Origin: Isoetes taiwanensis
Taxonomy: Eukaryota > Streptophyta > Lycopodiopsida > Isoetales > Isoetaceae
Assembly (NCBI GenBank): GCA_021234155.1
Contig: JAJEKV010000017.1
Location: 1,968,820-2,032,819, forward strand
Length of the DNA stretch: 64,000 bases
Direction: 5' to 3'
This document shows positions 23,863 through 33,995 of this stretch, one piece after another. A program made the position numbers and the translations under genes. The notes under the pieces are model-generated. The model had not been told where the DNA came from. It saw nothing but the letters and a program-made list of their open reading frames with translations, and made no database searches. Position 1 is the first letter of the stretch; every line of letters begins with the position of its first letter.

Positions 23863-25458
23863 TGGTGATGTTCCACTAAAATATAAGGGATAAATAAGCA
23901 TATTTTAAGGCCACATCACCATACAAGCCTACTATGGTAGCCTTGTACACCTCAAGTGGAGTAGGGAAGCATGGCCAAGTTATATTACATAACTTTGCCA
24001 ACCTTAGGATGGAACCATTTCCACATGGCCCCATCCTATTGGGCAACCCGCCACACGGTCACACCCTAGCATGACATGGCAACCCTAACATACTTATTTC
24101 CAAACTCTAACCCTAAGCCACTTTCTTGCTCCTACTGTCTTGGAATCCTAATTCGCCCGAAACTCCGTTTCAAAAACCTTTTGTTGCAGCATAGTACAGA
24201 TCAACAACCCCAGGACTGTTGTCAGAAGGAGTGGGAGCTACCTCGAATCGCTTGCAAGATATGGAGACACCAGGAGCGGATGGAAATTTTTTCGGAGTAG
24301 GTATTTGGAGTATTTCCTAGGTAGATCATCTGGAAGTTAGGACTCCAGATGAACTAGGACTCCAGTAGAACCCGTCTAAAACCCTTAGTTCGGATCTTAA
24401 ACCCTAATCAATGAACCCTAACTGTAAGTTAGATGTATGCGATTATGATTAGATGTTATTCTCATTATTTATCATGTTATGTAGATATATGATGTTGGTT
24501 GATCATGTTTGCACCTCTTGTGTTGGAAAGGGGGGTAGAGACCTAGTAGCCTTGTTTAGATGATGCTTCTAGTTTAGACCCTTTAGTTCCTATTATATGT
24601 GGTTTGTGCATAGAGCCCACCAGGCTATGTAAGTTATGGAGTGACTGAGCACTATATAACACGGGGTCATTGACAAGATAGAGAGGGTCTGTGTTGAGCG
24701 CGATTATTGGGGACCCGGTACGAGCTACGCATATAACCGGTCACTTCGTGAGGGTTGGGTATGGGTCCGACACTTCCTGGATCAATAGTGTCGCCCTGAT
24801 CCTCAAGAGTTGTAGAGTTTGGCCTAGCTCCTGTTTCGGAAAGTACAGTTGGGGACGAACGTGTGTCACCACGTTCTCTAGCCGCCTATCGATGCTCCGA
24901 GAAGGAGGTTCCTCTCTTTCTATCTCATCAAACCGGGGAGATGTAACCCGGATTAGCCTCATACGGTGATACCTTGAGGTCGCATATCTGGCAGGTTACA
25001 GTCACCTCAGAGCTTGGTCTAGCCCATCTGCAAAGTATGCACAGGAGGGGCCGATGGAGTGGTCAACCCTAACCATTGTCTGTAGCCAGTCCTGCCACTG
25101 CTATATCTCGGTCTGCTCTACCTTGAGACCCAGTCGTCAGTCTACTCTCCCTATGCATCTGAGCCTGGATAGGAGCTTGTACGTTTTACGATGTGTTGAT
25201 GTCTATGATGGATGGATGTGCTACCCTTCGTGGTAGTTGATTATGTTGTATTGTTTTGCTAGTCTTGATGTTGTAGTATGCTTTTGCTGTTATAGGAGTC
25301 CATAAGGGACAGGCACACAAGCCACCTTCATGTCTCCCTACCCGCGTCTTGGCCATCCCAAGAATGGGAAAGACGGAGGACCCATATAGATGATGTTGGA
25401 TGGGTATTTCCTATAGAGTATACAGCGGAGCGTCATATACTTTGTGGGGAGTGTCACA
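23863..25458 (+). mobile_element. Long terminal repeat, copy 1
   Basis: This block of about 1.6 kb is homologous along its length to 26238-27867, begins TGGTGATGTTCC, ends GTGTCACA and is followed one base later by a primer binding site. The TG...CA ends and imperfect terminal inversion (TGTGATG/CGTCACA) are those of an LTR. Shared interior landmarks include GCCTTGTACACC, CATTTCCACA, GGCAACCC/GGCACCC, GAACCCTAA and TACCCTTCG. The copies differ by many substitutions and indels, so the insertion is old. Confidence 0.85.
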
Positions 25459-25459
25459 A

Positions 25460-25473
25460 TGGTATCAGAGCAA
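25460..25473 (+). promoter_or_regulatory. Primer binding site, initiator tRNA-Met
   Basis: TGGTATCAGAGCAA directly follows LTR 1. TGGTATCAGAGC is the classical plant retrotransposon primer site, complementary to the 3' end of initiator methionine tRNA. Confidence 0.9.
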
Positions 25474-26237
25474 TATTCTTGGTTGATCAAGGGCTAGCAC
25501 TGGCCATAACCCTAATTTGGTAGATTAACTGGCCTAGTAAGGTAAAAATTCCAACTTTGAACCTCGATAGTGGGAGATTTTTTTTTCCCAAGTAGTAGGG
25601 TCATAGAATTAGGCTAGGTTATAGACTCAAGAGAAAATGAAGTCAAATGAAGATTTAGTAAAACTGGAGTGAAAATTATCATTAACACCAAATTCCACAT
25701 AGAAAGGGTCGAAGAATCGTCCAAATCGGAGAAATTGGTGAAATATGGTGCAAATTCATAATTAAACATCCAAGAACCATTAGAAATTTAAAAATTCAAA
25801 AAACTATAAGGGGATCACTATTAATAACAGTGACTCATTAAAAATGGTACTAATGGAAATGGAATATTCCTTTGCATGTGCAAGCATTTTTTCCTTTTTA
25901 AACACTAATTTAGCCTCATCTTCCTAATTCGCCCTAAACCTACTTTCTTAGGCCCTAAGAAGATCTCTAGCCTAAAGTAATTTTCAGTTTTTCTCGGAAG
26001 ATTAGAAGCCCCAAAAGATATGGCGCAAAGAAGATCCCGAAGCTATGAGTGGGGGTGAGCAAGCATTTCGACTAGGAAGATTAGAAGCCCCATACCATGC
26101 CCAAGCATGGCGTAAGTGGAAATTACCACCTTAGAAGCCATTTCAAGAAGATCCCTATGGGCGAGCACCTCCCATTGGACCAAAATATAGTGAGGGTGAC
26201 GAGCCCAACAGTTCAGACTCCTCTGACGAGTCCTATC
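25474..26237 (+). mobile_element. Short internal region between the two LTRs
   Basis: This is only about 780 bp. Its first half aligns with the leader after LTR 2 (TTCTTGGTTGA, GCACTG, GGAATATTCC, and GATATGGC at the start codon), but the frame starting near 26020 (MAQRRSRSYEWG) stops at once. No polypurine tract precedes LTR 2. The gag and pol genes have been lost or cut off by the second element. Confidence 0.7.
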
Positions 26238-27867
26238 TGTGATGTTCCCCAGAAATATATGCCATAATTGTAGGCCTCATCACCGTACAAGCCTATCATT
26301 ATAGCCTTGTACACCATAGTAAGTGGAAAAAGGGAGATAGCTAATTTATTTATATAACTTAGCCAACCTTAGGCTTAAGGCCATTTCCACAAGACCTCAA
26401 CCTATTGGGCACCCGCCACATGGAAGCATCCCATTGGAGCCACGTGGCAGTGGCATGGAACCCTAACCTATAAATATCCTAACCCTAACCCTAGGCCACT
26501 TTTTGGCTCCACCTACCTTGTGACCTGTTCTTCGCTCAGAACTCCGTTCCGAACACCGTTTGTTGCGGCATAGCTCAAATCGACAGCCCTAAGGCAATGC
26601 GCCCATCAAAAGGAGGAGGAATCACTCGACTCATCGTCAAGTCATGGAGACCTCAGGAGTTGGAGGAATTCGTCTGGAGCAGGTATTCCTTGTAGCTTCA
26701 TAGGTAGATCATCTGGAACCTAGGATTCCAGATGAACTAGTATCTTATCTTATTAGTAGAGCCTTCCTAGAACCCTTAGTCTAGGTTTGGAACCCTAATC
26801 AATGAACCCTAAGTGTAAGTTAGATGCATGTGATTAGGATTAGATATATCTTCATTATTGATCATATTATGTTGATGTATGATGTTGGTTGATCTATGTT
26901 TTCACCTCTTATGTATTGAGAAGGGGGGTAGAGACCTAGTGGCTATTATCTAGATAATGCTTCTAGTTTAGACCCTTAGTTCCTATTATTATGTGGTCTG
27001 TGCATAGGAACCCATCTAGCTACGGGGGTTATGGAGTGACTTAGCACTACACAATGAGGCTAGTGGCAAAGTGGATGGGGGTCCCTGTTGAGCGCAACTA
27101 CTGGGGACCCATTGTGGGCTAGGTCTATAGTCGGTCACTTCATGTGGGCCGGGTATGGATCTGACACTTCCTGGGTCAATGATGTCGCCCTGATCCTCAG
27201 GAGTTGCATGTGCTGGCCTGGCTCTTATTTTTGGGAGTTCAGTCAGGGATGAATCGTGTGTCGCCACGATTCTCTAGCCGCCCATGGAACCACTAGACCT
27301 CGGGAAGGGAACATGGAACTCTTCCTACCTCATTAGACCAAAAAGATACAACTTGGAGTAGTCTCGATGGGTGATACCATGAGACTATGTTCCGGTAGGT
27401 TATAGTCATGCCAGAGCCCAATCTAGCCAGTCTGCAAAGTATGCACAGGAGGGGCGGATGGAGTGGTCAACCCGAGCCATTGTCTATAGCCAGCCCGCCA
27501 TTTTTATATCTCGGTCTGCTCTATCTTGTAGCCCAGTCGTCAGTCTACCTCCTTACGAGCCTGAGCCTGGGTAGGAGCTCCCATGTTTTATGGCATGCTG
27601 ATGTCTTTGTTGGATCTATGGATGTATGGATGTGCTACCCTTCGAGGTAGTTAGATGTATTGGTATTGTTAGTGCTGACATTATGTTATGCTTCCGCTGT
27701 ATAGGAGCCCATAGGCAAAGGGTGTCAAGGCACCTCCGTGTCCCCTTCCCGTACTAGGAGTATCTTGATTGCGGGATAGATGGAGGGCCCATGCGACCAG
27801 AGGGCTGGATGGGGGATTTCCTATGAGATGTATGACTGGCATCGTATATGTAGTAGAGAGCGTCACA
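26238..27867 (+). mobile_element. Long terminal repeat, copy 2
   Basis: Starts TGTGATGTTCCCC and ends GAGCGTCACA, giving a perfect-ended LTR of about 1.63 kb homologous to LTR 1. It is itself followed by a primer binding site and a gag-like frame, so it is the 5' LTR of a second element (or the shared LTR of a tandem), not a terminal 3' LTR. No third LTR was seen within the window. Confidence 0.85.
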
Positions 27868-27868
27868 A

Positions 27869-27882
27869 TGGTATCAGAGCCA
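27869..27882 (+). promoter_or_regulatory. Primer binding site, initiator tRNA-Met
   Basis: TGGTATCAGAGCCA, a perfect 14-base match to the usual plant initiator-tRNA-Met site, begins one base after the end of LTR 2. Confidence 0.95.
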
Positions 27883-28136
27883 TGTTCTTGGTTGACCAAG
27901 AACTAGCACTGACCATATTTCTGGCTAGGTAATAAAGTAATAACTATATATATAATAGGTATATTTAGTAGGGAGGGCAAATTAATAGGGCTATTAATGG
28001 TAAGGGAATATTCCCAGTCCTAAGAGCATCTTTTCGTTTTTAAATATAATTTTACAGTCCCACACTCGCTAACTCACCCCAAACCTCTCTTTCTTGATTT
28101 TCAGCTTAAGCTAATCCATTTCCTTAACCGTAAGAT

Positions 28137-28897
28137 ATGGCACGAACCAAATGCACAACTCGGAAATACAGGAGTCCCAGGCAGAGACCTTCGATGGCGG
28201 AGGCGGCAGCCAGAGGAGGTAAGAAGATCCCGGAGCACCTCAGGCCCGGGAGGGAGGAGGAGCGGAATGAGTCGTCCAGCTCCATGGATGAAACATTTCA
28301 CACCTCCCATGAGCGGGCGCCCAGCAGCTCGTCGGAGGCCACCCAGGGGACGGACTAGACGGTGGAGCTCGGCATGCCTTCGCCGAGCCAGGAGGAGGAG
28401 CAGCTGCAGGGGGATGACCAGCAGGAGGAGGAGCAGTGGCAAGAAGAAGTCGGCCCCAACAAAAAGAAGGGGAAGGAGAAGGTAGCAGAATGGCCGGAAG
28501 ATCGAGCGACGAGGAAAAAGAGGGAGAGGGAAAAAGAGGCAAGGAGGAAGAAGAAGAGGTCCAAGATCGGCCTAGGGAGACCGTGCGTATTGAAGAATCT
28601 CGTCGGGGATCAGCCTTCGAGGAGGAGCACGAGGAGGAAGAGGTGGAAGAAGAAGGCCGCAATGGGGAGGAGGATGAGCCAGAAGGAGACGTCGGGGAGA
28701 CCTTAGACTCAGACACTCGGCCACCTTACCCAAAGTGGTCCAAGCCACCCAAGGTGGTGAAGAAGCAGAAGGTGGGAGAACGCGAGTTCATGCTAAAGCA
28801 GGACCACGAGTTTGAGAGAAGGAAGAAGGCATACCAAGAGTACCTCCGGAGATGGAAGAGATACAATGATTGGTACTGCAAAACAAAACGCGTCTGA
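28137..28897 (+). pseudogene. Gag-like frame with histone H3-like N-terminus
   Basis: The first ATG after the LTR 2 leader opens a frame that begins MARTKCTTRK, matching MARTK-T-RK of the histone H3 tail, then continues basic (YRSPRQRPS). It stops at 28356 (TAG), resumes in the same frame at 28359-28706 as a Glu/Lys/Arg-rich low-complexity region, and from about 28590 the sense runs on in another frame to 28897, ending in a charged helical segment (VKKQKVGEREFMLKQDHEFERRKKAYQEYLRRW). Position right after the primer binding site argues for a gag role, but no canonical gag domain is visible. One stop and one frameshift make it a pseudogene as read. Whether the H3-like start is functional mimicry or chance is not known. 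Confidence 0.6.
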
Positions 28898-29416
28898 AGT
28901 CACGTTTAAGGCTTGAGCCAAAGAATCGGCCAAAGCCACCACTACCCCCCGGCGAGCCTCAGAAGAAGGTTCACCATGGACCCAACTTCGAAGCACGCAG
29001 GGTGTTTCGTGAGATTAAGGACTTTAGCGTGAGGCACTAAGCCCCCGATCTGGAAGGCGCCCATTCGGCTCCTCGAGGAGATTATCAGAGTTCTTGGACC
29101 GACTATAGGGTCACACCCCCTAACGGACCGATCCTTGCAAAAGGTAGCGCGAGGCGTGAGTACGACTCTTCCGAGGAAGGCAACTTGTGTGCCATCCATG
29201 AGAAGGGGGTAACAGTGATGCCCAAGAATCTCCATTTGGCTAGAAGGACCGGAAGGAGAAGCCTTAAGAGCTTGTAATATTGTACGAAGATATTTTTTTT
29301 TATAAAAATACTTTTTGTATAAATCAATTGGGTGTAAAATCTTCACTATTGTAATTAAAATTTTCTTGTTACTAATGCCAGTTTAATTTTTTTCCTTAAG
29401 AATTGACTTTTTGCAT

Positions 29417-29505
29417 CAAATTTGGACCACTCAGGTCTTACCGTACCGAGGAGCCCTGCGTCGCGAATGCAGATGCGTTTCGCACAGTAACATCCAAGTC
29501 ACCCA
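29417..29505 (+). repeat. 88-bp direct repeat, copy 1
   Basis: Homologous to 29618-29706. Both copies hold a GC-rich core (CTGCGTCGCGAA-GCAG) and TTTCGCACAGTAACA. It lies in the internal region of the LTR element. Confidence 0.85.
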
Positions 29506-29617
29506 TTTTTCCCTTTTTACATGTCAGATTGACATGAGATAAGTTGCTAAATAGCCTAGAATAAAGCCAAACTTGCATTTTTGCATCTTACATCTCCTAA
29601 AAATGTTAAATGATAGT

Positions 29618-29706
29618 CAAATTTGACCCATTCGGGTCGTACCGCACCGAGGGACACTGCGTCGCGAACGCAGGCGTGTTTCGCACAGTAACACCCGAGT
29701 TGAACA
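29618..29706 (+). repeat. 88-bp direct repeat, copy 2
   Basis: Second copy about 200 bp from the first. Here the core TGCGTCGCGAACGCA is an almost perfect palindrome and could form a hairpin. Confidence 0.85.
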
Positions 29707-29997
29707 GATTTGACCAAAACTTGCCCAAATTTTAGCTAGTAAACTGCCTTATAGTGTTTCTTGATTTGATTTGCTTAGATTTGCACTTCATATTACCTAG
29801 TTTGGAGATCTATAGCCTTAGCACATATAGATCTACTCGAACAAGAAGTCTTGGGCACGGAAACCTAGATAGCCTTAGTCTGTAAAAAGGAGTCTCATTT
29901 GACATTTTTCTCCACCAAGTTTGCTCTCACCCTCTTAAGCAATCTTTAAGCTCTTTGTCAATCTTTCCCAATTGTTTTCTACCCTAATCTCTGCTCA

Positions 29998-31500
29998 ATG
30001 GTGCCCACAAACTTTGTTGAATGGTACAACAATGCCAACCACATTAGTGAGTTCCCGGTAGAGGAGGCCTTCCATGTCTTCGACCATCTCTTTGATCTCC
30101 ATGCAACCTTGACAAGAACACCCTATTACACAGACATTATATGCCAGTATGACCAATAAGTCTTACCTTGGAAAGTGAGCCTTCCCCCAAGGGACGGCAG
30201 GTGGGTATCCTTGGAGTCATTGAGTCAAGTCTTAGGTGAGGGATCCAGAGTCAAGAGCCGTGGTATAGAACGAAGAACATGCCTGACTACATGAGTTGTA
30301 AGGCTCACAGGCATCGGTAGGTCTCAGCATAAGCGGCTCTATCCTTGTTCATGCACTTCAGAGCCATCAATAAGGTGGGGAGCCTTCGATTCAGCCCATA
30401 GACCTTGCACCCCTCAATACGGGGGTAGAACAGGGCCAAATTCATGAGATTCAGTCCTTGGAGTATGTCTACCACGACACATCAGAAGAAGCACTTCAGA
30501 TCGAAGAAGACTACGAACAGGAAGAAGACGACGACCACGACGAGGAGAGCAGGCTAGCATTAAGGATGGAGAGGCAGATAGCAAGGCATGATAAAGACAT
30601 CAGGAGGGCCAATGAACCGCCTATAGGGATCATAGCACTACCTCCGATAGTGACCGAAGGGGAGGAGTACATTCTTGCATATGACATCCTCCATCTCCCA
30701 TACTGCTTAAAAGAAGGGCTCAGATCATGACTCTTGGGCTTGATTGTAGAAGGACAAAGAGGGACTTCATCACCACTCATACCAAGAAATCCCAAGGGAG
30801 GTAGCACCGCCATTCTTATGCCGGGCTGAACGATGTCCTACATCGCCACATACGAGTATATAAAGGCGTATGTTATCACCAACAAATACCCGCCATTCCG
30901 AGAGGAGGAGTTTCAAGAAATTCAAAGCAGGTTGTACAAACTAGGGAGAGGCCCAAGCTCTAGCCAATTTGTTCGAGCCCGAAGCATGCGGGAGGGGTCC
31001 AGCAACATCAACTTAGACAGTGCAACCACTATGTGGAGGGACCATGAAGGCCTCCAAGCAATAGACATCTACAGTGGAGCGGCTCAAAGGAAGGGCACAG
31101 GGTCGCAGTCGATGGGATTCTAAAAGGGGAAGGCCCTTCGATACTATCTTCCAGTTATAAGCCAGGGCCAAATGATAGTATTCCACAAGGACTTCAGCCC
31201 ATGAGGAGAGGAGGCCGTAGCACTCTTGATCGCAATTTCAGGGTTCGGCTAGCACGCCAAGATAAAGAAGAACACGGATCACGTCATTCTCTTCAAAAGA
31301 TCTGTGGCTCTCTATAGCCTCGACTTCGCTAGGGGTCACCTAAGGGACGCGCCGATGACAATAGTAACGGCTACGGCACCACCGCTCCCACCACCTCAAA
31401 TGGCTCGAGCACTAGAAGGAGGATCATTGCGAAAACATTCCCGCACTTAACGCCGCATTTAAGGTCTCCGAATCAAAAGGACATGAAGAACTTCTTCAAG
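29998..31500 (+). pseudogene. Unrecognised decayed coding region in the LTR element
   Basis: A frame begins at 29998 (MVPTNFVEWYNNANHISEFPVEEAFHVFDHL) and stops at 30159. From 30458 to 31123 one frame is interrupted only by stops near 30728 and 30826: an acidic stretch (EEDYEQEEDDDHDEES), then REEEFQEIQSRLYKLGRG and AIDIYSGAAQRKG. Weaker continuation runs to about 31440. The steady frame implies it once coded for a protein, probably of the retroelement that begins at LTR 2. I do not recognise the family and see no reverse transcriptase, integrase or protease motif. Confidence 0.45.
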
Positions 31501-33490
31501 TCTATGAAGGGCTCGAAGCGATAAAACCTCTACTTGTTCCTCCATTATATATTATATATGTACAAAGATATTTTTTAAATTTCATGTACTCTTATCCATT
31601 TTCTATATAACGTTTCAATCTTCCAATTGTATATTGTTGTATCAACTATCATAACCCATTGTTAACTTATAAGTTGAGTTTCAACTTGATTTCGCTTATG
31701 GCTAACAAGAATTAACATATAAATGACATCATGGTTTATAACTTTGAAATTTGACTTAGCATATCCTTTCCACCAAATCCCCGGCTGGTCCAATCGGGTT
31801 TGTTGTTGCCACCTTTTTATATGCCCCTTATCTTTCATCCCATGAGTTCCCCAAATTCTTCCATCTCGGTCTAACCAAGCTTCCGCCTCCATTCCAGGAC
31901 CTATCTTTGCTTGAGAACTCCAAGCCAACTTTCGGTTTTCCATTACTCATTGCACTATCCACCTTCTTTGATAGTCCCATGTTCTATGGTTCTTGTCCCC
32001 GCCTTGTAGAGGTATCCCACTCACTTTTTAGAACTGCTTCGATCCACTTCCCATAGTGTCCGATCGGGCCGAGCCCCGAGGAGATGGACTCCTTTTTACT
32101 TCTTCTTTTTCTTTTTGTTCTTCTCGTGCACATGGACTACTTCCCGCCTCATTGAGGAGCTTCGCTTTGGTCCTCCTCGGTGGTGGAGGTGGCATTGGTC
32201 CATATTCCTGAGCATGCATCAAAGGGGTAGCCCAATCAGACGCTTGTTCTTGATCCGGGTTCCTCATTTGATTAACCCTTCCGTTGATCACTTCAGCCGC
32301 CATCTCTTGTTCTTAGGCCATGATCCTTAGGAAAGTTCCTAGGGTGCCACTTATCTTGCCGACCACAGACCTTGGGACCCCGAGCCAAAGATTTCGGGCG
32401 TAAGTATTAGTCATCATGGTTGTTTTTATGCTACGCCATTGTCCCTCATTTTCAATTAGGAAATAATCACCTCTTTTCTCGCTTTTTTTGTCGCCTCTTC
32501 CGAATTGGAACCCTAATGGAGTCAGAATTGAATGCCAATTGGTTACATCGCATTAAATCTCTTCAAATAAGAGATTGTGCCCCATGAAGATCTAAAAGAA
32601 GCTTTGGGGTGACAAAGTTCCAAATGATCCTCAAGCTCGCATTTTTCCCCAAATGTTTTGTTCAAACCTAAAAAATTAAGGCTTATGTTTTCTTTGTACG
32701 AGGTTGAAGAATCACGGGCAATGAACAATATAAAAAGTTCATGCAAATTTACAAAGAATTACAGGAAGCCACATACATGTGGGGAATGGATCCGGAACAA
32801 CAATGGCTTATTATCTGTATATAAAAGGGGAGGCCATTTAATTGGAAGAGTTTCTTGGATTATTATAGAACTCCCAATGAGAAAGCAGAGGTTAGTTCTT
32901 CTAGACCCAAGAGAAAAGCATAGGCAAATCCAACATGATGAGCAGGGAAGAAAATAGTAAAAGTGACGGGGATGATGAAGATGATAGGGAAAACCAAATC
33001 GGGCCTCAACTCACAATCAAAATCAAAAAGCAGAGCAATGTTCGAGACTAAAATATGCCACAGGTGTATGTTCAATTATTAGTTGTATTACAATAGAAAG
33101 AACCCTCAGGAAAACCTAGATTGTTTCTATCAACACAAAAAGGTAACCTCAAATCCACTTCAAGAATCAAGTATGTCTACTACCATTTGCATCATGTTGG
33201 ATGTATTGTCATGTTGTGCCTCTATGATGCCATCTATGCATGTGTTATGTGTTCTTGTGTGGGACATTTCGCGGCAATGGCTGCCACAATGATATGAGGT
33301 ATGTGTGTGGTCCGGTGAGTGGTGTGTTGTTAGCATGTTGTTTGTGGTGTAGTGATGAGAGAATAATGCTAGCATTTGTGGTGTGGTGTGTGTGCCTTAA
33401 ATTAGGTGGGAGGTGGGGTGTTGTGGCCGCCAATGATGCTAATAGTGTTGCTACATTGTGGTGCGTGGCATTGGTAGGGTGATAATAGTA
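31501..33490. other. No recognisable gene; weak minus-strand frames
   Basis: Minus-strand frames at 32303-32028 (MAAEVINGRVNQMRNPDQEQ, proline run, basic tail) and 31943-31662 are shaped like retroelement debris, but no domain can be named. The rest holds nothing I can support. Confidence 0.35.
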
Positions 33491-33499
33491 GCAAGTGAG

Positions 33500-33995
33500 G
33501 TGTGGTGTACCCGATTAGCCAGTGGTGTGGTATAGGTTATTATGCCGCTAATAGTGGTGATAGTGCGTACCTATATGTTGTGTGGTGTATGCACCATGTT
33601 GTGTGGTATGTACTGCGGATGTGGTGTGGTGGTTATTGTGCCATCAATAGTGGTGAATGTTGTGTGGTGTATGCACCGTTGTGTGGTATGTACCGTGGTG
33701 TGGCGTGTGGTGTAGTGTAGGTTTTGTGCCGCCAATAGTGGTGAATGTTGTGTGGTGTGTGTGCGCAGTGTGTGTGTAGTGTGTACTATGTTGTGTGGTG
33801 TATGGTGTGGTGTAGGTTTTTTGTCACTTGAGTAGTGGTGATAGTGCACCCTATATTTGTGTATTGCATGCACAAGTGTTGTTTTTGTGTGTGTCTTGTG
33901 TTGTGTGGTGTGTGGTGTCCGGTGTGGTGTAGGTTATTGTGCAGCCAATAGTGGTGATAGTGCAACCTATATGTTGTGTGGGGGTGTAAATTTAT
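33500..33995 (+). repeat. GT-rich degenerate minisatellite, period roughly 90-115 bp
   Basis: About five degenerate units start with GGTTATTGTGCC or GGTTTTGTGCC, followed by AATAGTGGTGATAGTG, a CCTATATG stretch and a long TGTGTGGTGTATG run. The same TGTGGTGTGTG flavour reappears in short patches near 33300-33400, 37800-37860 and 53340-53435. Confidence 0.8.

Noticed and set aside
28137-28358. A histone H3 gene
   Set aside because: Only the first ten residues resemble H3; there is no histone fold, and it sits behind an LTR and primer binding site.
28240-28716. 158-codon Ser/Pro-rich minus-strand frame
   Set aside because: It is antisense to the Glu/Lys-rich gag-like region; purine-rich sense sequence makes long stop-free antisense frames.
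33500-33995. Interstitial telomeric repeat
   Set aside because: The units are TGTGGTGT-type and long-period, not TTTAGGG.
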